Assembly (NCBI GenBank): GCA_037783415.1
Contig: JAZGTN010000087.1
Location: 1,984,001-2,048,000, forward strand
DNA: 64,000 nucleotides
Direction: 5' to 3'
DNA from: Leptasterias polaris
Lineage: Eukaryota > Echinodermata > Asteroidea > Forcipulatida > Asteriidae
Positions 43,897-53,891 of this stretch are shown here, in pieces; position 1 is the first letter of the stretch; each line of letters starts with the position of its first letter. A program made the translations under genes and the position numbers. The notes below the pieces were generated by a model that did not search any database, was not told the DNA's origin, and saw only the letters and a program-made list of their open reading frames with translations.

Positions 43897-44556
43897 AAAG
43901 AGGTGTTTGAAGAAAAGAAAAAACAATAATGTACCTTCTCTTGAATGCAAAGATTAAAGATGAACACAATAATTTTACGGAAGTGATAACACAGGCATAT
44001 TGTGTAATGTGATGAGTATAACGGCGTTCACTTGTTTGTTGTCTCCCAACGATTTGTTTCTTAGTGGAATGTTTTATACTCTTTCAATTCAAGTCGAATA
44101 AACAGCATTTTCGTAATACCAGTTAGGTTTAGCTGTTATGTTTAAATGTAAATATGAAACTGTTTCAGTATTACTAATGTTTACAAATCTGCATCATCTG
44201 CCAGGGAATCTACACCTAGTAACTCTTTTCAATGTGAATGTGGTATTTTGTATAGCTGCATCATATTTTGATTCATGCCAATGGTTTTAAAGTGTATTAT
44301 TAACGTAATTAATGTTTAAATGCAGGAGATGTGAAAAAGCAATGTGCTTTATACGAAATTATCCCTACCAGTCCATAGTCCTTTGCATTTGCTTGATTTG
44401 TTTAGTTGTTTTGTTATCAGTCTAGTAACGAAACCATGGAGTCCCCACAAATGATTAGCACTGTAACACATGGACCTTGAGATACCTAGGGAGATAAGAT
44501 GATGAAAAATGTTCAGTTTTAGAGGTAGGAGGAAAACCCATAATAAGGGAAAGTCA
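43897..44556. other. Downstream flank, no gene seen
   Basis: AT-rich sequence. It contains the left copy (44225-44267) of a 43-bp direct repeat whose partner is at 45173-45215. No exon, promoter or tRNA was recognised. Confidence 0.4.
44225..44267 (+). repeat. 43-bp direct repeat, left copy
   Basis: CTTTTCAATGTGAATGTGGT...AGCTGCATCATATT is identical to 45173-45215. The copies are 948 bp apart and flank the B-box minisatellite region. Confidence 0.9.
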
Positions 44557-45090
44557 CGTGATTAGGTGTACTGACTCCGCATGCGAGGCTCCGGTCTGAG
44601 GTGGATTTGAACCGGGAGTCCGACTGACTCCCCCATGCGAGGTAGATTTGAACCGGGACGCTTTTTTTTTTTTTTACACCCTATCAAGACGGAATTGACA
44701 GTGTTACAGTACAAAACCCCTCACTGCGGTGTAAAAAAGAAATACGCAACCGGGACTGACTCCGCATGCGAGGCTCCCGGTCTGAGGTGGATTTGAACCG
44801 GGACTGACTCCCCCATGCGGGGTAGATTTGAACCGGGACTGACTCCCCCATGCGAGGTAGATTTGAATCGGGACTGACTCCGCATGCGAGGCTCCGGTCT
44901 GAGGTGGATTTGAACCGGGACTGACTCCCCCATGCGAGGTAGATTTGAACCGGGACTGACTCCCCCATGCGAGGCTCCGGTCTGAGGTGGATTTGAACCG
45001 GGACTGACTCCCCCATGCGAGGCTCCGGTCTGAGGTGGATTTGAACCGGGACTGACTCCCCCATGCGAGGTAGATTTGAACCGGGGTCCA
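44557..45090 (-). repeat. Minisatellite carrying repeated Pol III B-box motifs
   Basis: Units of 36-50 bp combine ACTGACTCCCCCATGCGAGG with either TAGATTTGAACCGGG or CTCCGGTCTGAGGTGG followed by ATTTGAACCGGG. On the minus strand there are ten GGTTCAAATC-type motifs, five of them exactly GGTTCAAATCC, the consensus B box of tRNA genes. No matching A box or full tRNA fold was seen. The array is interrupted at about 44660-44750 by a small foldback insertion beginning with a T run. Confidence 0.9.
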
Positions 45091-45172
45091 TTGGCGAAGG
45101 ACAGGGAAAGATACCTCTAAGAAATGAATTCGTTCCACACAGACACAAACAATTATAGTTAACTCATTTGTA

Positions 45173-45215
45173 CTTTTCAATGTGAATGTGGTATTTTGTA
45201 TAGCTGCATCATATT
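45173..45215 (+). repeat. 43-bp direct repeat, right copy
   Basis: Identical to 44225-44267, followed directly by a T run (45216-45235). Confidence 0.9.
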
Positions 45216-45235
45216 ATTTTTTTTTTTTTTTTTTT

Positions 45236-45400
45236 ATGAGATATCGCCTTACTCACAAGGCCACGGACGGCCACGGAGGGCTACAGATAGCTGATTTGGG
45301 CTATCGACCCATATCAATTGACACCAGGGGCACGTTGCCTCCTACTCCTGGGGCTGAAACAGGGTTACCCCCTTCACAGTCCATCTTTATGCCAATCTTT
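45236..45400 (+). mobile_element. Dispersed repeat copy, partner of 24520-24650
   Basis: ATGAGATATCGCCTTACTCA and GCACGTTGCCTCCTACTCC match the complement of the segment in the BRCA2 intron at 24.5 kb. The T run at its left end looks like the complement of a retroposon poly-A tail. Confidence 0.6.
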
Positions 45401-45482
45401 ATGGGCTTTACAGGTAAAAGTAGAGAATGTAGCGTCTGGGTGTACACGTCCTTATGAATTAACAAAATAAACATAACTTATC

Positions 45483-45496
45483 AATAATCAAAATTG
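45483..45496. repeat. LINE target-site duplication, 5' copy
   Basis: AATAATCAAAATTG, identical to 51004-51017, directly flanks the LINE. Confidence 0.88.
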
Positions 45497-45591
45497 GATT
45501 GCAACAAATGACCCCGTGAGAGAAGGACGTGTTTTCCCGGGGAGCTCCACTTGCTTCACTGAGTACATACAAATCTTGTATTCTATACGCA

Positions 45592-46335
45592 ATGGGCCCC
45601 AAGCGACGAGGAGGCACCCAGGCCGGTAGGGCCTCCCGCCCTGCAGCCTCGGACGATGAAGCCCCGAACCCCGAACCCCCCATTGGAAAAACAGACGGCA
45701 TAAGCGAAGATTTTGAATCGTTCGTAAGAGCTACACTTAAACAGCTAGTAAAGGGGCAACGGCAGCTAGAGGAACAACTCGGGGCCTCGATTGAATTCAA
45801 CAGCGGGCGAATAGCGGAACTTGAGCAAGCCAAAGATGCTTTAGAGGAAACTGTAGATCTGCTGAAATCAGATCTCTCCGCTGTCCAGACTCAGCTAGCA
45901 CAACAGCAGGCTGATATTAACAAGCAAGAACGCTTTTCCAGGCGTAATAACTTTAGATTACTAGGATTGGAAGAATCTGCAGATGAGAAATGTATGGAGG
46001 TAGTCAGAAACATCCTGATGGAAAAGTTTAATTTTGAAGCTGAGCCTCTGATAGAACGAGCCCACCGAGACGGCAGAGGAATGAACGGAAAACCAGCCCA
46101 TGTGCTCGTCAAGATGTTATCCTACCAGAGCAAGGTAAAGGTGATGAAATATCACCGCACCGCCTTTGAAGGTTCACCTATGTACATTCTGGATGACCTC
46201 ACGGCTGCTGATCGCAAGGAAAGGTTCAAGTGGAAGGCCGAGGTGAAAACACTATACGACCAAGGGACCAAGCTAAGGTTCTTCGCTGGGAAATGGAGAC
46301 GCAGAGACGGTGGACTTTTTGTTTTTCAACGGTAA
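45592..46335 (+). CDS. LINE ORF1 protein (RNA-binding, coiled coil)
   Basis: The start is the ATG at 45592 (MGPKRRGGTQAGRASR), which precedes the first recognisable domain; the frame is open slightly further upstream but without an ATG. The 247 residues comprise a basic, disordered N-terminus, a predicted coiled coil (about residues 45-115), an RRM-like segment beginning RRNNFRLLGLEES with AHRDGRGMNGKPAHVLVKML, and a basic C-terminal domain ending GGLFVFQR. This matches L1-type ORF1p (Transposase_22), which trimerises and coats the element RNA. No disabling change was seen. Confidence 0.88.
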   Translation: MGPKRRGGTQAGRASRPAASDDEAPNPEPPIGKTDGISEDFESFVRATLKQLVKGQRQLEEQLGASIEFNSGRIAELEQAKDALEETVDLLKSDLSAVQTQLAQQQADINKQERFSRRNNFRLLGLEESADEKCMEVVRNILMEKFNFEAEPLIERAHRDGRGMNGKPAHVLVKMLSYQSKVKVMKYHRTAFEGSPMYILDDLTAADRKERFKWKAEVKTLYDQGTKLRFFAGKWRRRDGGLFVFQR

Positions 46336-47004
46336 TTATCTGTAGTTCCTGACTTTACTTTTCCTTCGAAAGCAGAAGTCTTATTACCTCTTTTTTTATG
46401 TACCAGCTAAATTCTAGTATCTACCCTTACTGGTATTAACTGTGGTTTATTTCTGAGCTTAATTAGATTAATTTAGTATTGAGGACAGTTGTGATTGCAT
46501 TTACTTCATTTTTGTTAGAAATTACTTTTAATTTGGTACTTTGCAAGTGGAGCTCCGGCCGAACACAATCCGAGTGGTGTCTTTTTTGCATTACGAGTAT
46601 TTAGGTTTTGGGTTTTTTGGCGGGAGTTTGTTTTTGGTGTCTTTTTGGGGAGATTTGTTTATTATTTATTTTTTCTCCCTCCCCAGTATTGGAGGTTGGC
46701 TTGGGTTTTGGGGGGGTTTATCGCGGCAAAAACAAAAAAAACGGAGGTTTGTAACATTGTATATAGTTAGATCAACTCATTTTTGTTCTTTATTTCTTGT
46801 ACAGGAGGTACATATCCCATGGCTTAAAGTGTTCCCTTTGTTACCACGACATTCTTTCTCTTTTTTTTTCTTTTTCTACATGATTGCTTTAGATTTTCTA
46901 GAAGAAGTGTTCCTTGTTCTTACAAAAAATGCTCTGCTTTTTGTTTGGACCAACAAATCGAGATGCCAATCAGGTTCATGTTTTGCATATCAATATGAGT
47001 CGTA
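46336..47004 (+). other. LINE inter-ORF region
   Basis: A 669-bp T-rich spacer between ORF1 and ORF2. An open frame covers 46541-47005 but has low-complexity hydrophobic content (FGFFGGSLFLVSFW) and no family features. The spacer is long for an L1, so ORF2 translation may rely on reinitiation or an internal entry mechanism. Confidence 0.5.
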
Positions 47005-50000
47005 ATGCAGAGCCCGCAATGTTCTAAAGGCTCCCCGCCTCAAAATGTGTCCATAGTCTCCATGAATTGTCGCGGCTTAGCAGATTACAAAAAAAGGAGG
47101 GACGTCTTACATTTTTTAAGAACAAAGCGCTACTCCATTTACTGTTTGCAAGACGTCCATTGCACAGACTCGATGGAGAAGATGATTAGAGCCGAATGGG
47201 GATTTGACAGTTATTTTAGCTCTTTCAAAAGTAATTCGAGAGGTGTGGCAATTCTTTTTAACAATACTTTTGAATTCAAAGCTCTTTCAAGTAAGACTGA
47301 CCCGAATGGTAATTTTTTGGCGCTCAGTTTAGATATTTATGGTTGTAATATTACTTTAATTAATTTATATGGTCCTAATAAAGATGATCGTAACTTCTAT
47401 GAAACTATTAACAATATCATTACTGATTACGATAATCCCCATACAATTATATGTGGAGATTGGAATTTGGTATTGAATGACAGAATAGATTGTTATAATT
47501 ATGTTAATATTAACAACCCATTGGCTAGACAGAGAGTGTTGGATTTGTGCAACCATTTAAATCTCATTGATCCCTGGCGCATTCAAAATCCAGAGTCAAA
47601 GAAATACACTTGGAGGCAAAACTCTCCATTAAAACAGTCCAGGCTAGATTTCTTTTTAATTTCTTCAGAGTTGAACACGAAACTAGCTTCCTGTGATATT
47701 AAACCAGGCTATCGCACTGATCATTCAATGGTTGATTTACAACTTGATTTCAATCAAGTAGACAGAGGAGTAGGTTATTGGAAATTTAATAACTCTCTTC
47801 TTATGGACGCAACTTATGTTGACCAGGTTAAAACCACCATTAGAGAGATTGTCCTTATGTATGCCGCCTCTCCCTATCAACACTCTAATCTGGGTGACAT
47901 TCATCCTAAGGATATTAATTTTACTATAAATGATCAATTATTTTTTGAAATGTTATTGATGGAGATTAGAACTAAGACTATTTCTTATGCCGCCTGGAAA
48001 AACAAAAATTCACGTAAGGTTGAATCAAACCTTGAAAAAGAGATTATACTTCTGTTTGAGAAGGTTGCCGAGGGGGATGTTGCATCAAATGATACGTTAA
48101 AATCTAAGCAGGCTGACCTCGTGAATTTTCGTAAGAAAAAAATGGATGGCGTTTTGATACGGTCAAGAACCAGGTGGATGGAACACGGGGAAAAGCCATC
48201 CAGGTACTTCCTTAATATGGAGAAGCGTAATTGTGTGAATAGGAGCATAAATTGTGTTGTTACAGAGAATAATACTGAGCTGAAGAGCTCTCGTAGTATC
48301 CTTAATGAAGCAAGGCTTTTTTATAAAAAACTGTACTCGTCCTCTGACTCGCTCGAAAGGGCTAACCTGCAACAATTTTTCAGTAATTCAGACTCTCCAG
48401 TTCTTTCCAATTTGACACGGGAACGTATTGAGGGTCCGTTGTCACACCAGGAGGTTTTAAACGCCCTGAAAAGGAGCAAAAATGGAAAGTCTCCGGGGTC
48501 GGATGGTTTCAGTTTTGAATTTTTTAAATTCTTTTTCTCAGATTTGTCTTGGTTTTTATTGCGGTCTCTGAACTTTGGCTACGAAACAGGAAAATTTTCA
48601 GTTACCCAGCAATATGGGATTATCACCCTGCTACCAAAAGGGGATAAACCCCGTCAATTTTTGAAGAACTGGAGACCCATTTCTTTATTGAATATTACTT
48701 ATAAATTGGCCTCTTCTTGTATAGCAGAGAGAATCAAAACATGCCTTCCTTCTATTATACATGAACAACAAAAAGGCTTTTTACAAGGTCGTTATATAGG
48801 GGAAAACATTCGTTTAATGTACGATTTGCTTAACTACACAGATAACAACAAAATTCCTGGTATGTTTCTGTTAGTTGATTTTGAAAAAGCCTTTGATTCG
48901 GTCTCCCACGACTTTATTCTTCAGATTCTTGAGCTGTTTAATTTTGGTCCTTCAATACAGAAGTGGTTTCAAGTGCTGTACAACGGTGCAAAAGCCTCTG
49001 TGCTGGTAAACGGTTTTTTGTCCGAATCTTTTCAAATTGAGCGCGGTTGCCGGCAAGGCGACGGCTTAAGCCCTTATTTGTTCCTATTATGCGCCGAAAT
49101 TCTGGGTAAAATGGTTCGTAAGGACAACATTCTGAAAGGAGTTATAGTTGAGGGTTCCGAATACAGGCTTTCTCAATATGCAGACGACACCGTGTTTATT
49201 TTAGATGGTTCAGAAAATTCTCTTAGCAGAGCCTTTAAGCTATTGGAGGATTTTGCTCGTATGTCGGGCCTTAAAGTTAACATTGGTAAAACTAATGCAG
49301 TGTGGATCGGCGCCAACAAGGGCCGAAAAAAGAAAGATGTTTGCTCGGATATTAATGTTAACTGGGTCAATCCCCATGAAAGTTTTAGAGCTCTCGGCAT
49401 TGATTTTTCTACTAACCTGGAAAGTATGGTGGATATTAATTATAACAGGGTTTTAACTTCTATTGACAGTTTAATTGGGCAATGGTCTAAACGTAACCTT
49501 ACGGTGTTGGGTAGAGTTACAGTTGTAAAATCTCTCCTTTTGTCTAAGCTTACCTTTTTAATCCTAACACTCCCTGATCCTTCAAAATTATTTATTAAGA
49601 ATCTGGATTCTATGTTGTATAAGTTTATTTGGAAAGGGGTTGACAGAGTTACTAGGAATCAAATGATTCAAGATTACAGCCAAGGTGGGGTTAAAATGGT
49701 GGATCTCCGTTCTTATTTTAGTGCCCTCAAGTGTACATGGATTCGCAGGTTGCTTACAACCGAGACTTCTGGTTGGACTTCCCTGTTTTTAAAAATATCC
49801 AATCTCCAGAATACACTTTTTCTGGAAGGCGGCCATCCAAGCATCGCTCGATTATTACAGAGGGCTGTTCACCCTAACAGTTTTTGGTTAGATGTTCTTA
49901 CTGCCTGGGGTAATTTTGTACAATGTCATCAGCCGGTTAACCAGATTGACTCCTTAACAAGTGTGATATGGTACAACCGTAAAATTAGAGTTAATCATAA

Positions 50001-50862
50001 CTGTGTTCATTACAAACATTGGATAAATAAGAGTGTTTTTTATGTGGGTGATCTTCTAGATGAAAGGGGAGACTTTCTTACCATGGTTGATTTTAAGGCT
50101 AAATTTGGTGTAAAGACTAATTTCCTTGAATATGGAGGTATAATTAATGCCATAAAAGGGTCGTTTGGTACAGCGATGATGGGCACTGGTAGGGCGAGTA
50201 TTTGCTTCCCTTTCATTCCATTCAACTTTAGACTGCTTTTGAAGGACAAAAAAGGCTCTAACCGCATTTATAACTGCCTTACATCTGCTAAAAAAGTAGT
50301 GTATAATTTTACCGCTAAGTGGGAAACAAAATTGAGTGTTAAACTTACTAATTCCAAGTGGATGGTACTTTGTAATATTCCATTTGGCGTTACAAACGAC
50401 ACTAGACTACGATGGTTTCAATATAGATTAGTTCACAGAATTCTTGGCGTTAATTCATTCTTAGCTAAAATAGGTAAAAAGGACAACGATCTTTGTACAT
50501 TCTGTCAGTTAGAGAGTGAGACGCTTGTTCATTTATTTTGTGGATGTAAATTTTCAACTATGTTTTGGACCCAATTGGGGGTTTGGATAAGGAATACTCT
50601 TAATCTAGACATACGTTTAGACAATGAGGCTATCCTTTTTGGTATAACTAAGAAATCGTGGAGTGCTCTTAATCTGATCCTTGTTTTGTGTCGTTTCCAC
50701 ATTTATAAAATGAAGATGAACGACAACAGACCATCCCTTGCACTATTGAAAATGGACTTAAAACGCTATTATACTTTGGAAAAGTACATCTCTATTATTA
50801 ATGATTCTACTGTGAAGTTCGAAAAAAAATGGGACTCCTTTAAATTATTGTGTCAAGGTTAA
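47005..50862 (+). CDS. LINE ORF2 protein: endonuclease, reverse transcriptase, CCHC
   Basis: 1,285 residues, uninterrupted. The N-terminal APE-type endonuclease shows SMNCRGL, LQDVH, NLYGPN, CGDWN, SRLDFFLIS and DHSMV; the usual catalytic glutamate of (I/L)QExH is aspartate here. The reverse transcriptase (about residues 470-780) has LLPKGDKPRQFLKNWRPISL, LLVDFEKAFDSV, CRQGDGLSPYLF and the catalytic QYADDTVF. A thumb-like region follows. A C-terminal knuckle CTFCQLESETLVHLFCGC fits the C-x2-C...H...C pattern of L1 and Tx1 ORF2. The protein nicks target DNA and primes reverse transcription of the element RNA. Confidence 0.95.
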   Translation: MQSPQCSKGSPPQNVSIVSMNCRGLADYKKRRDVLHFLRTKRYSIYCLQDVHCTDSMEKMIRAEWGFDSYFSSFKSNSRGVAILFNNTFEFKALSSKTDPNGNFLALSLDIYGCNITLINLYGPNKDDRNFYETINNIITDYDNPHTIICGDWNLVLNDRIDCYNYVNINNPLARQRVLDLCNHLNLIDPWRIQNPESKKYTWRQNSPLKQSRLDFFLISSELNTKLASCDIKPGYRTDHSMVDLQLDFNQVDRGVGYWKFNNSLLMDATYVDQVKTTIREIVLMYAASPYQHSNLGDIHPKDINFTINDQLFFEMLLMEIRTKTISYAAWKNKNSRKVESNLEKEIILLFEKVAEGDVASNDTLKSKQADLVNFRKKKMDGVLIRSRTRWMEHGEKPSRYFLNMEKRNCVNRSINCVVTENNTELKSSRSILNEARLFYKKLYSSSDSLERANLQQFFSNSDSPVLSNLTRERIEGPLSHQEVLNALKRSKNGKSPGSDGFSFEFFKFFFSDLSWFLLRSLNFGYETGKFSVTQQYGIITLLPKGDKPRQFLKNWRPISLLNITYKLASSCIAERIKTCLPSIIHEQQKGFLQGRYIGENIRLMYDLLNYTDNNKIPGMFLLVDFEKAFDSVSHDFILQILELFNFGPSIQKWFQVLYNGAKASVLVNGFLSESFQIERGCRQGDGLSPYLFLLCAEILGKMVRKDNILKGVIVEGSEYRLSQYADDTVFILDGSENSLSRAFKLLEDFARMSGLKVNIGKTNAVWIGANKGRKKKDVCSDINVNWVNPHESFRALGIDFSTNLESMVDINYNRVLTSIDSLIGQWSKRNLTVLGRVTVVKSLLLSKLTFLILTLPDPSKLFIKNLDSMLYKFIWKGVDRVTRNQMIQDYSQGGVKMVDLRSYFSALKCTWIRRLLTTETSGWTSLFLKISNLQNTLFLEGGHPSIARLLQRAVHPNSFWLDVLTAWGNFVQCHQPVNQIDSLTSVIWYNRKIRVNHNCVHYKHWINKSVFYVGDLLDERGDFLTMVDFKAKFGVKTNFLEYGGIINAIKGSFGTAMMGTGRASICFPFIPFNFRLLLKDKKGSNRIYNCLTSAKKVVYNFTAKWETKLSVKLTNSKWMVLCNIPFGVTNDTRLRWFQYRLVHRILGVNSFLAKIGKKDNDLCTFCQLESETLVHLFCGCKFSTMFWTQLGVWIRNTLNLDIRLDNEAILFGITKKSWSALNLILVLCRFHIYKMKMNDNRPSLALLKMDLKRYYTLEKYISIINDSTVKFEKKWDSFKLLCQG

Positions 50863-51003
50863 CTCTGTATTTTACAAATTGTCATTTCGGTCAATTTTGC
50901 ATTTGTTTTATTGCCATGGCTTTTCAGCAGGTTTGTAAAGTGATGAGTTGTTTTAAGCTTGAATAAATAATTTCCTCCGGGGAAAAAAAATTAAAAAATA
51001 AAT

Positions 51004-51017
51004 AATAATCAAAATTG
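51004..51017. repeat. LINE target-site duplication, 3' copy
   Basis: AATAATCAAAATTG, identical to 45483-45496. Confidence 0.88.
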
Positions 51018-53204
51018 AATTCTGCAGTTTATGACTCGACTATAAGCAAAAGTACATGTGACTAAACAGCCCGTAAAGTTCATTGTCATCTGTAATGTCA
51101 AAAAGAGTTTTACTTTATAAGTTTTTAAAATTCATATAGTGATTTTTATTTATTTATTTATTTTCTTTTTCAAAACACAATTCTTTAATGAAATATAAGT
51201 ATACTTCGTAAAATGTACTCAAAAGACAAACCCACCGGTCTAAAGAAAAAAACGCTTTGAAATGTTTTCTTTGGAAATGGGTGGAGTGGGTTGCACCAAG
51301 TTTCTTTTGAGCAACCAGTTATTTGGGTTATAATGTGTTGTACTATATTTGGACTATTACTTATTCATTTCATTTTCCCTACACACCCGAGTGAGCATTT
51401 TTACCCACCCTCCACCGTTTCACACAGTCACTGTCAAGTGCAATCAAACCCCCAAAATGCTTGATCAGAAGTAATAGGCATAACTCATTGGTCTTGTGTT
51501 AAAAGGACACCTTCTGTTATTAATATTAAAGATATATGGTAGCGGGTGCCGCTATTATACATGGCGTTTCGAATCAATCGTTGTAAATCAACCACCGTGC
51601 GGCCCTGCCAAGTTTTTTCATTAAATTTGAGCCAAATTGAATTATTGGACTGCAGCGGCCAATTGCGGGATACGATGTGCTAATCTGTGAGGAGGCCCCC
51701 GAAGTGTCCACCACTTTTTTTTGTAACGAAAGTGGATTGAAGAACAAGACTTTGAAACGTGTACTTTAGAAAGATTTGAAAGTATAAAAAAAACTCAAAC
51801 AACTGAGAAAATAGAATTAGCTGTTCCAAACTGCTTGCCAACTAAAAGGACCTGTGGTATAAATGCAAAAAATTGTGGGCCTGACGTTTCGACCCTAGCA
51901 GAGTCTGTCTCGAAGGCTAAATAACATCACCGTGTTAACAGGTACATGTATACAGGTTTAACAGGAGCAGTCAAGTGGAAATACATGAATAGGAAGAGGG
52001 AGAGGGGGGGGGGGACCACCGAAAACACAGAAAAAAACCCTGGTGTATTGAAAAAGGAGAGGAGAGGGGTGTACAGATACAATATCGATGTACATGTACA
52101 TACATTATGGAGGATAGGTTAATTCAAACGGGAACTGAATCTGTATTTGTACATTACATTAGATAAATGTAAACCAATTGTCCAGACTGAAGTTTTGTTT
52201 CATTTGTTTCTTCCAAAGGTTCTAGTGACACTATGGCCATCGTAACCAATGCTGCGCCTTACCTTGATTCAATCAGAATAAGCTCACCGAATTAGAAAAT
52301 TGGCCAACATTACCGATACTGTACCTTCTCTTGATTCAAAGAGTAACAACACCAGTGGCACTAGTTTGCCTTATACGTGTACATTGACGGCACCTTACCT
52401 TGTTCACCAGAGAGAGCATACCTAAAGGAACAGTTTGCCCTAAAATACTAACTTGTTCATTATCTTGATTCATAGACAGTATTGCTATCCATCCAATAGC
52501 AATAATTTCAACACCACCCCAAATAATGCTGTCGATCCATTATATAATGTGTTTTAGGGGTCCTACTGACCGTTTTTACTGACATTCAAAAAATTGCAAA
52601 CGTTGAACCGACAATGCTGTATACAGCCCCTTCGTGATGAGCTAGGCGTGCTTGACGGTCCCGGGGGTGCCCCTACCAAACAAGATTAAGCCCACCAATA
52701 ATTCTTGACGCATTTATTGTAGATTCCGTCGTAATCATATCCGATCGGGAGCCCCACTCCTTAAATTAAAGCTCTTCCGATTGGAACAATAAAATCTCTG
52801 AACAGAGTTATTGACAATAAAGTTAAAAACATCTGTTACTCGTATGCTTTGGTATCGGATCTCCTATACCTTTAGCCGATTACAATCATTCATGGATGAG
52901 CTGAATTTGGGGGAAATGTTAAAAAAAGGCACAATTGCTTCCCTTTGAGAGTACTATAATCAGGCTCGGCGTTGTTCTATCATGCCTTTTTCTTTAAAAT
53001 ATACCCCGTTGAGTTGTAACTCTTGAAAGCTATGCGGATGATATACAAAAGCTAAACCAGAACTTTTGAAAAGCGTTTACTTTGTCAACTCATCTCCGAA
53101 TAAGTAAGGGCTTCGGCTAAAAAGCAACAGCCATATCGCCGAAAAAGCATATTCTTCAATATAACTGTTGCAGCCAACGCAGGAAGTCTCTCTCGATTAT
53201 GGCC
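51018..53204. other. Gene-poor flank downstream of the LINE
   Basis: No exon was recognised on either strand. At about 51876-51922 CTGACGTTTCGACCCTAGCA with AGAGTCT...AAGGCTAAA repeats a segment of the BRCA2 intron at 28902-28942, so it is a dispersed repeat. A G run is at 52003-52014. The rest is unremarkable AT-rich DNA. Confidence 0.4.
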
Positions 53205-53496
53205 TATAGATCTTTTTATTACAACGTCACAGCCCGAGTGTTGGGAAACTAAAGCAACAAATGCAAAACAAAAACAAATCGCCACACTTTGTTGCAATGT
53301 TACACAAAATATTCAAAAATAGTGTTGAATTTGTTGGAAACAAAGCAACAAATCATTGGAGGTATTCTATTTAGTTGAAAGTTTGCAGGAAATGTTGAAT
53401 TTGGTTAAAATATCTGTCAACACGATTGGATGTTTTGCCAACATTCGGCCGTCCATGCCACCAGCGATATTTGTTTATGAACAATAGAAAGGTCTT
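53205..53496. mobile_element. MITE with ATAGACCTTTCTATTG-type ends, copy 1
   Basis: It starts TATAGATCTTTTTATTACAA and ends AACAATAGAAAGGTCT. Body landmarks are AACGTCACAGCCCGAGT, GCAATGTTACACAAA, TAGTGTTGAA(T/C)TTGTTGG and AATGTTGAATTTGGT, all shared in the same order with 53610-53891. Confidence 0.8.
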
Positions 53497-53609
53497 TACT
53501 CCTCTTCTTTTATAGGAGTGACCCATCTTGTCTTGTTCCCCGGCAACAAGTTGTTGTATACACGTATACCATGCTCATAGTAACCCAACCATTATGAAGA
53601 GCCAATCTC

Positions 53610-53891
53610 ATAGACCTTTCTATTGCAACGTCACAGCCCGAGTTTTTGCCAACGGAGGTTGGAAAATTATGGAAAGCCATAACTGCAAATCAAAAACAGA
53701 TAGCCATAGTTTGTAGCAATGTTACACAAATTTTCAAATATAGTGTTGAACTTGTTGGAAACAAATCAACCAATCGTGGAAGGTATTTCAGTTCACGAAT
53801 CTTTACAGAAAATGTTGAATTTGGTCACAACATTTTTTAACACGTCCATGCCAACCGGTGCACTTTGTTTATCAACAATGGAAAGGTCTAT
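53610..53891. mobile_element. MITE with ATAGACCTTTCTATTG-type ends, copy 2
   Basis: It starts ATAGACCTTTCTATTGCAAC and ends AACAATGGAAAGGTCTAT, with inverted ends of about 17 bp. It lies in direct orientation 405 bp from copy 1, with 113 bp of unrelated sequence between them. Confidence 0.82.

Larger units (their letters stand above)
45497..51003 (+). mobile_element. Full-length L1/Tx1-like LINE retrotransposon
   Basis: The 5.5-kb element sits between exact 14-bp target-site duplications. It has a short 5'UTR (about 95 bp), ORF1 (45592-46335), a 669-bp inter-ORF region, ORF2 (47005-50862), AATAAA near 50962 and an A-rich 3' end (GGGGAAAAAAAATTAAAAAA). Both ORFs are uninterrupted. An apurinic-type endonuclease upstream of the reverse transcriptase and an ORF1 with coiled coil and RRM-like region place it in the L1/Tx1 group. 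It lies 2.1 kb downstream of BRCA2 in the same orientation. Confidence 0.92.

Noticed and set aside
44557..45090. CRISPR-like array
   Set aside because: Units tile with mixed lengths and shared 'spacers', and the context is a eukaryotic genome.
44684..45180. Three overlapping minus-strand frames with SQSRFKS or SVPVQIHLRP repeats
   Set aside because: They are translations of the B-box minisatellite in different frames and have no independent support.
44225..45215. Small LTR element or solo-LTR pair
   Set aside because: The 43-bp repeats lack TG...CA ends, primer-binding site or polypurine tract, and the interior is a minisatellite.
46541..47005. 154-codon frame between LINE ORFs as an extra protein
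   Set aside because: Hydrophobic, low complexity, and abuts ORF2 by coincidence of the T-rich spacer.
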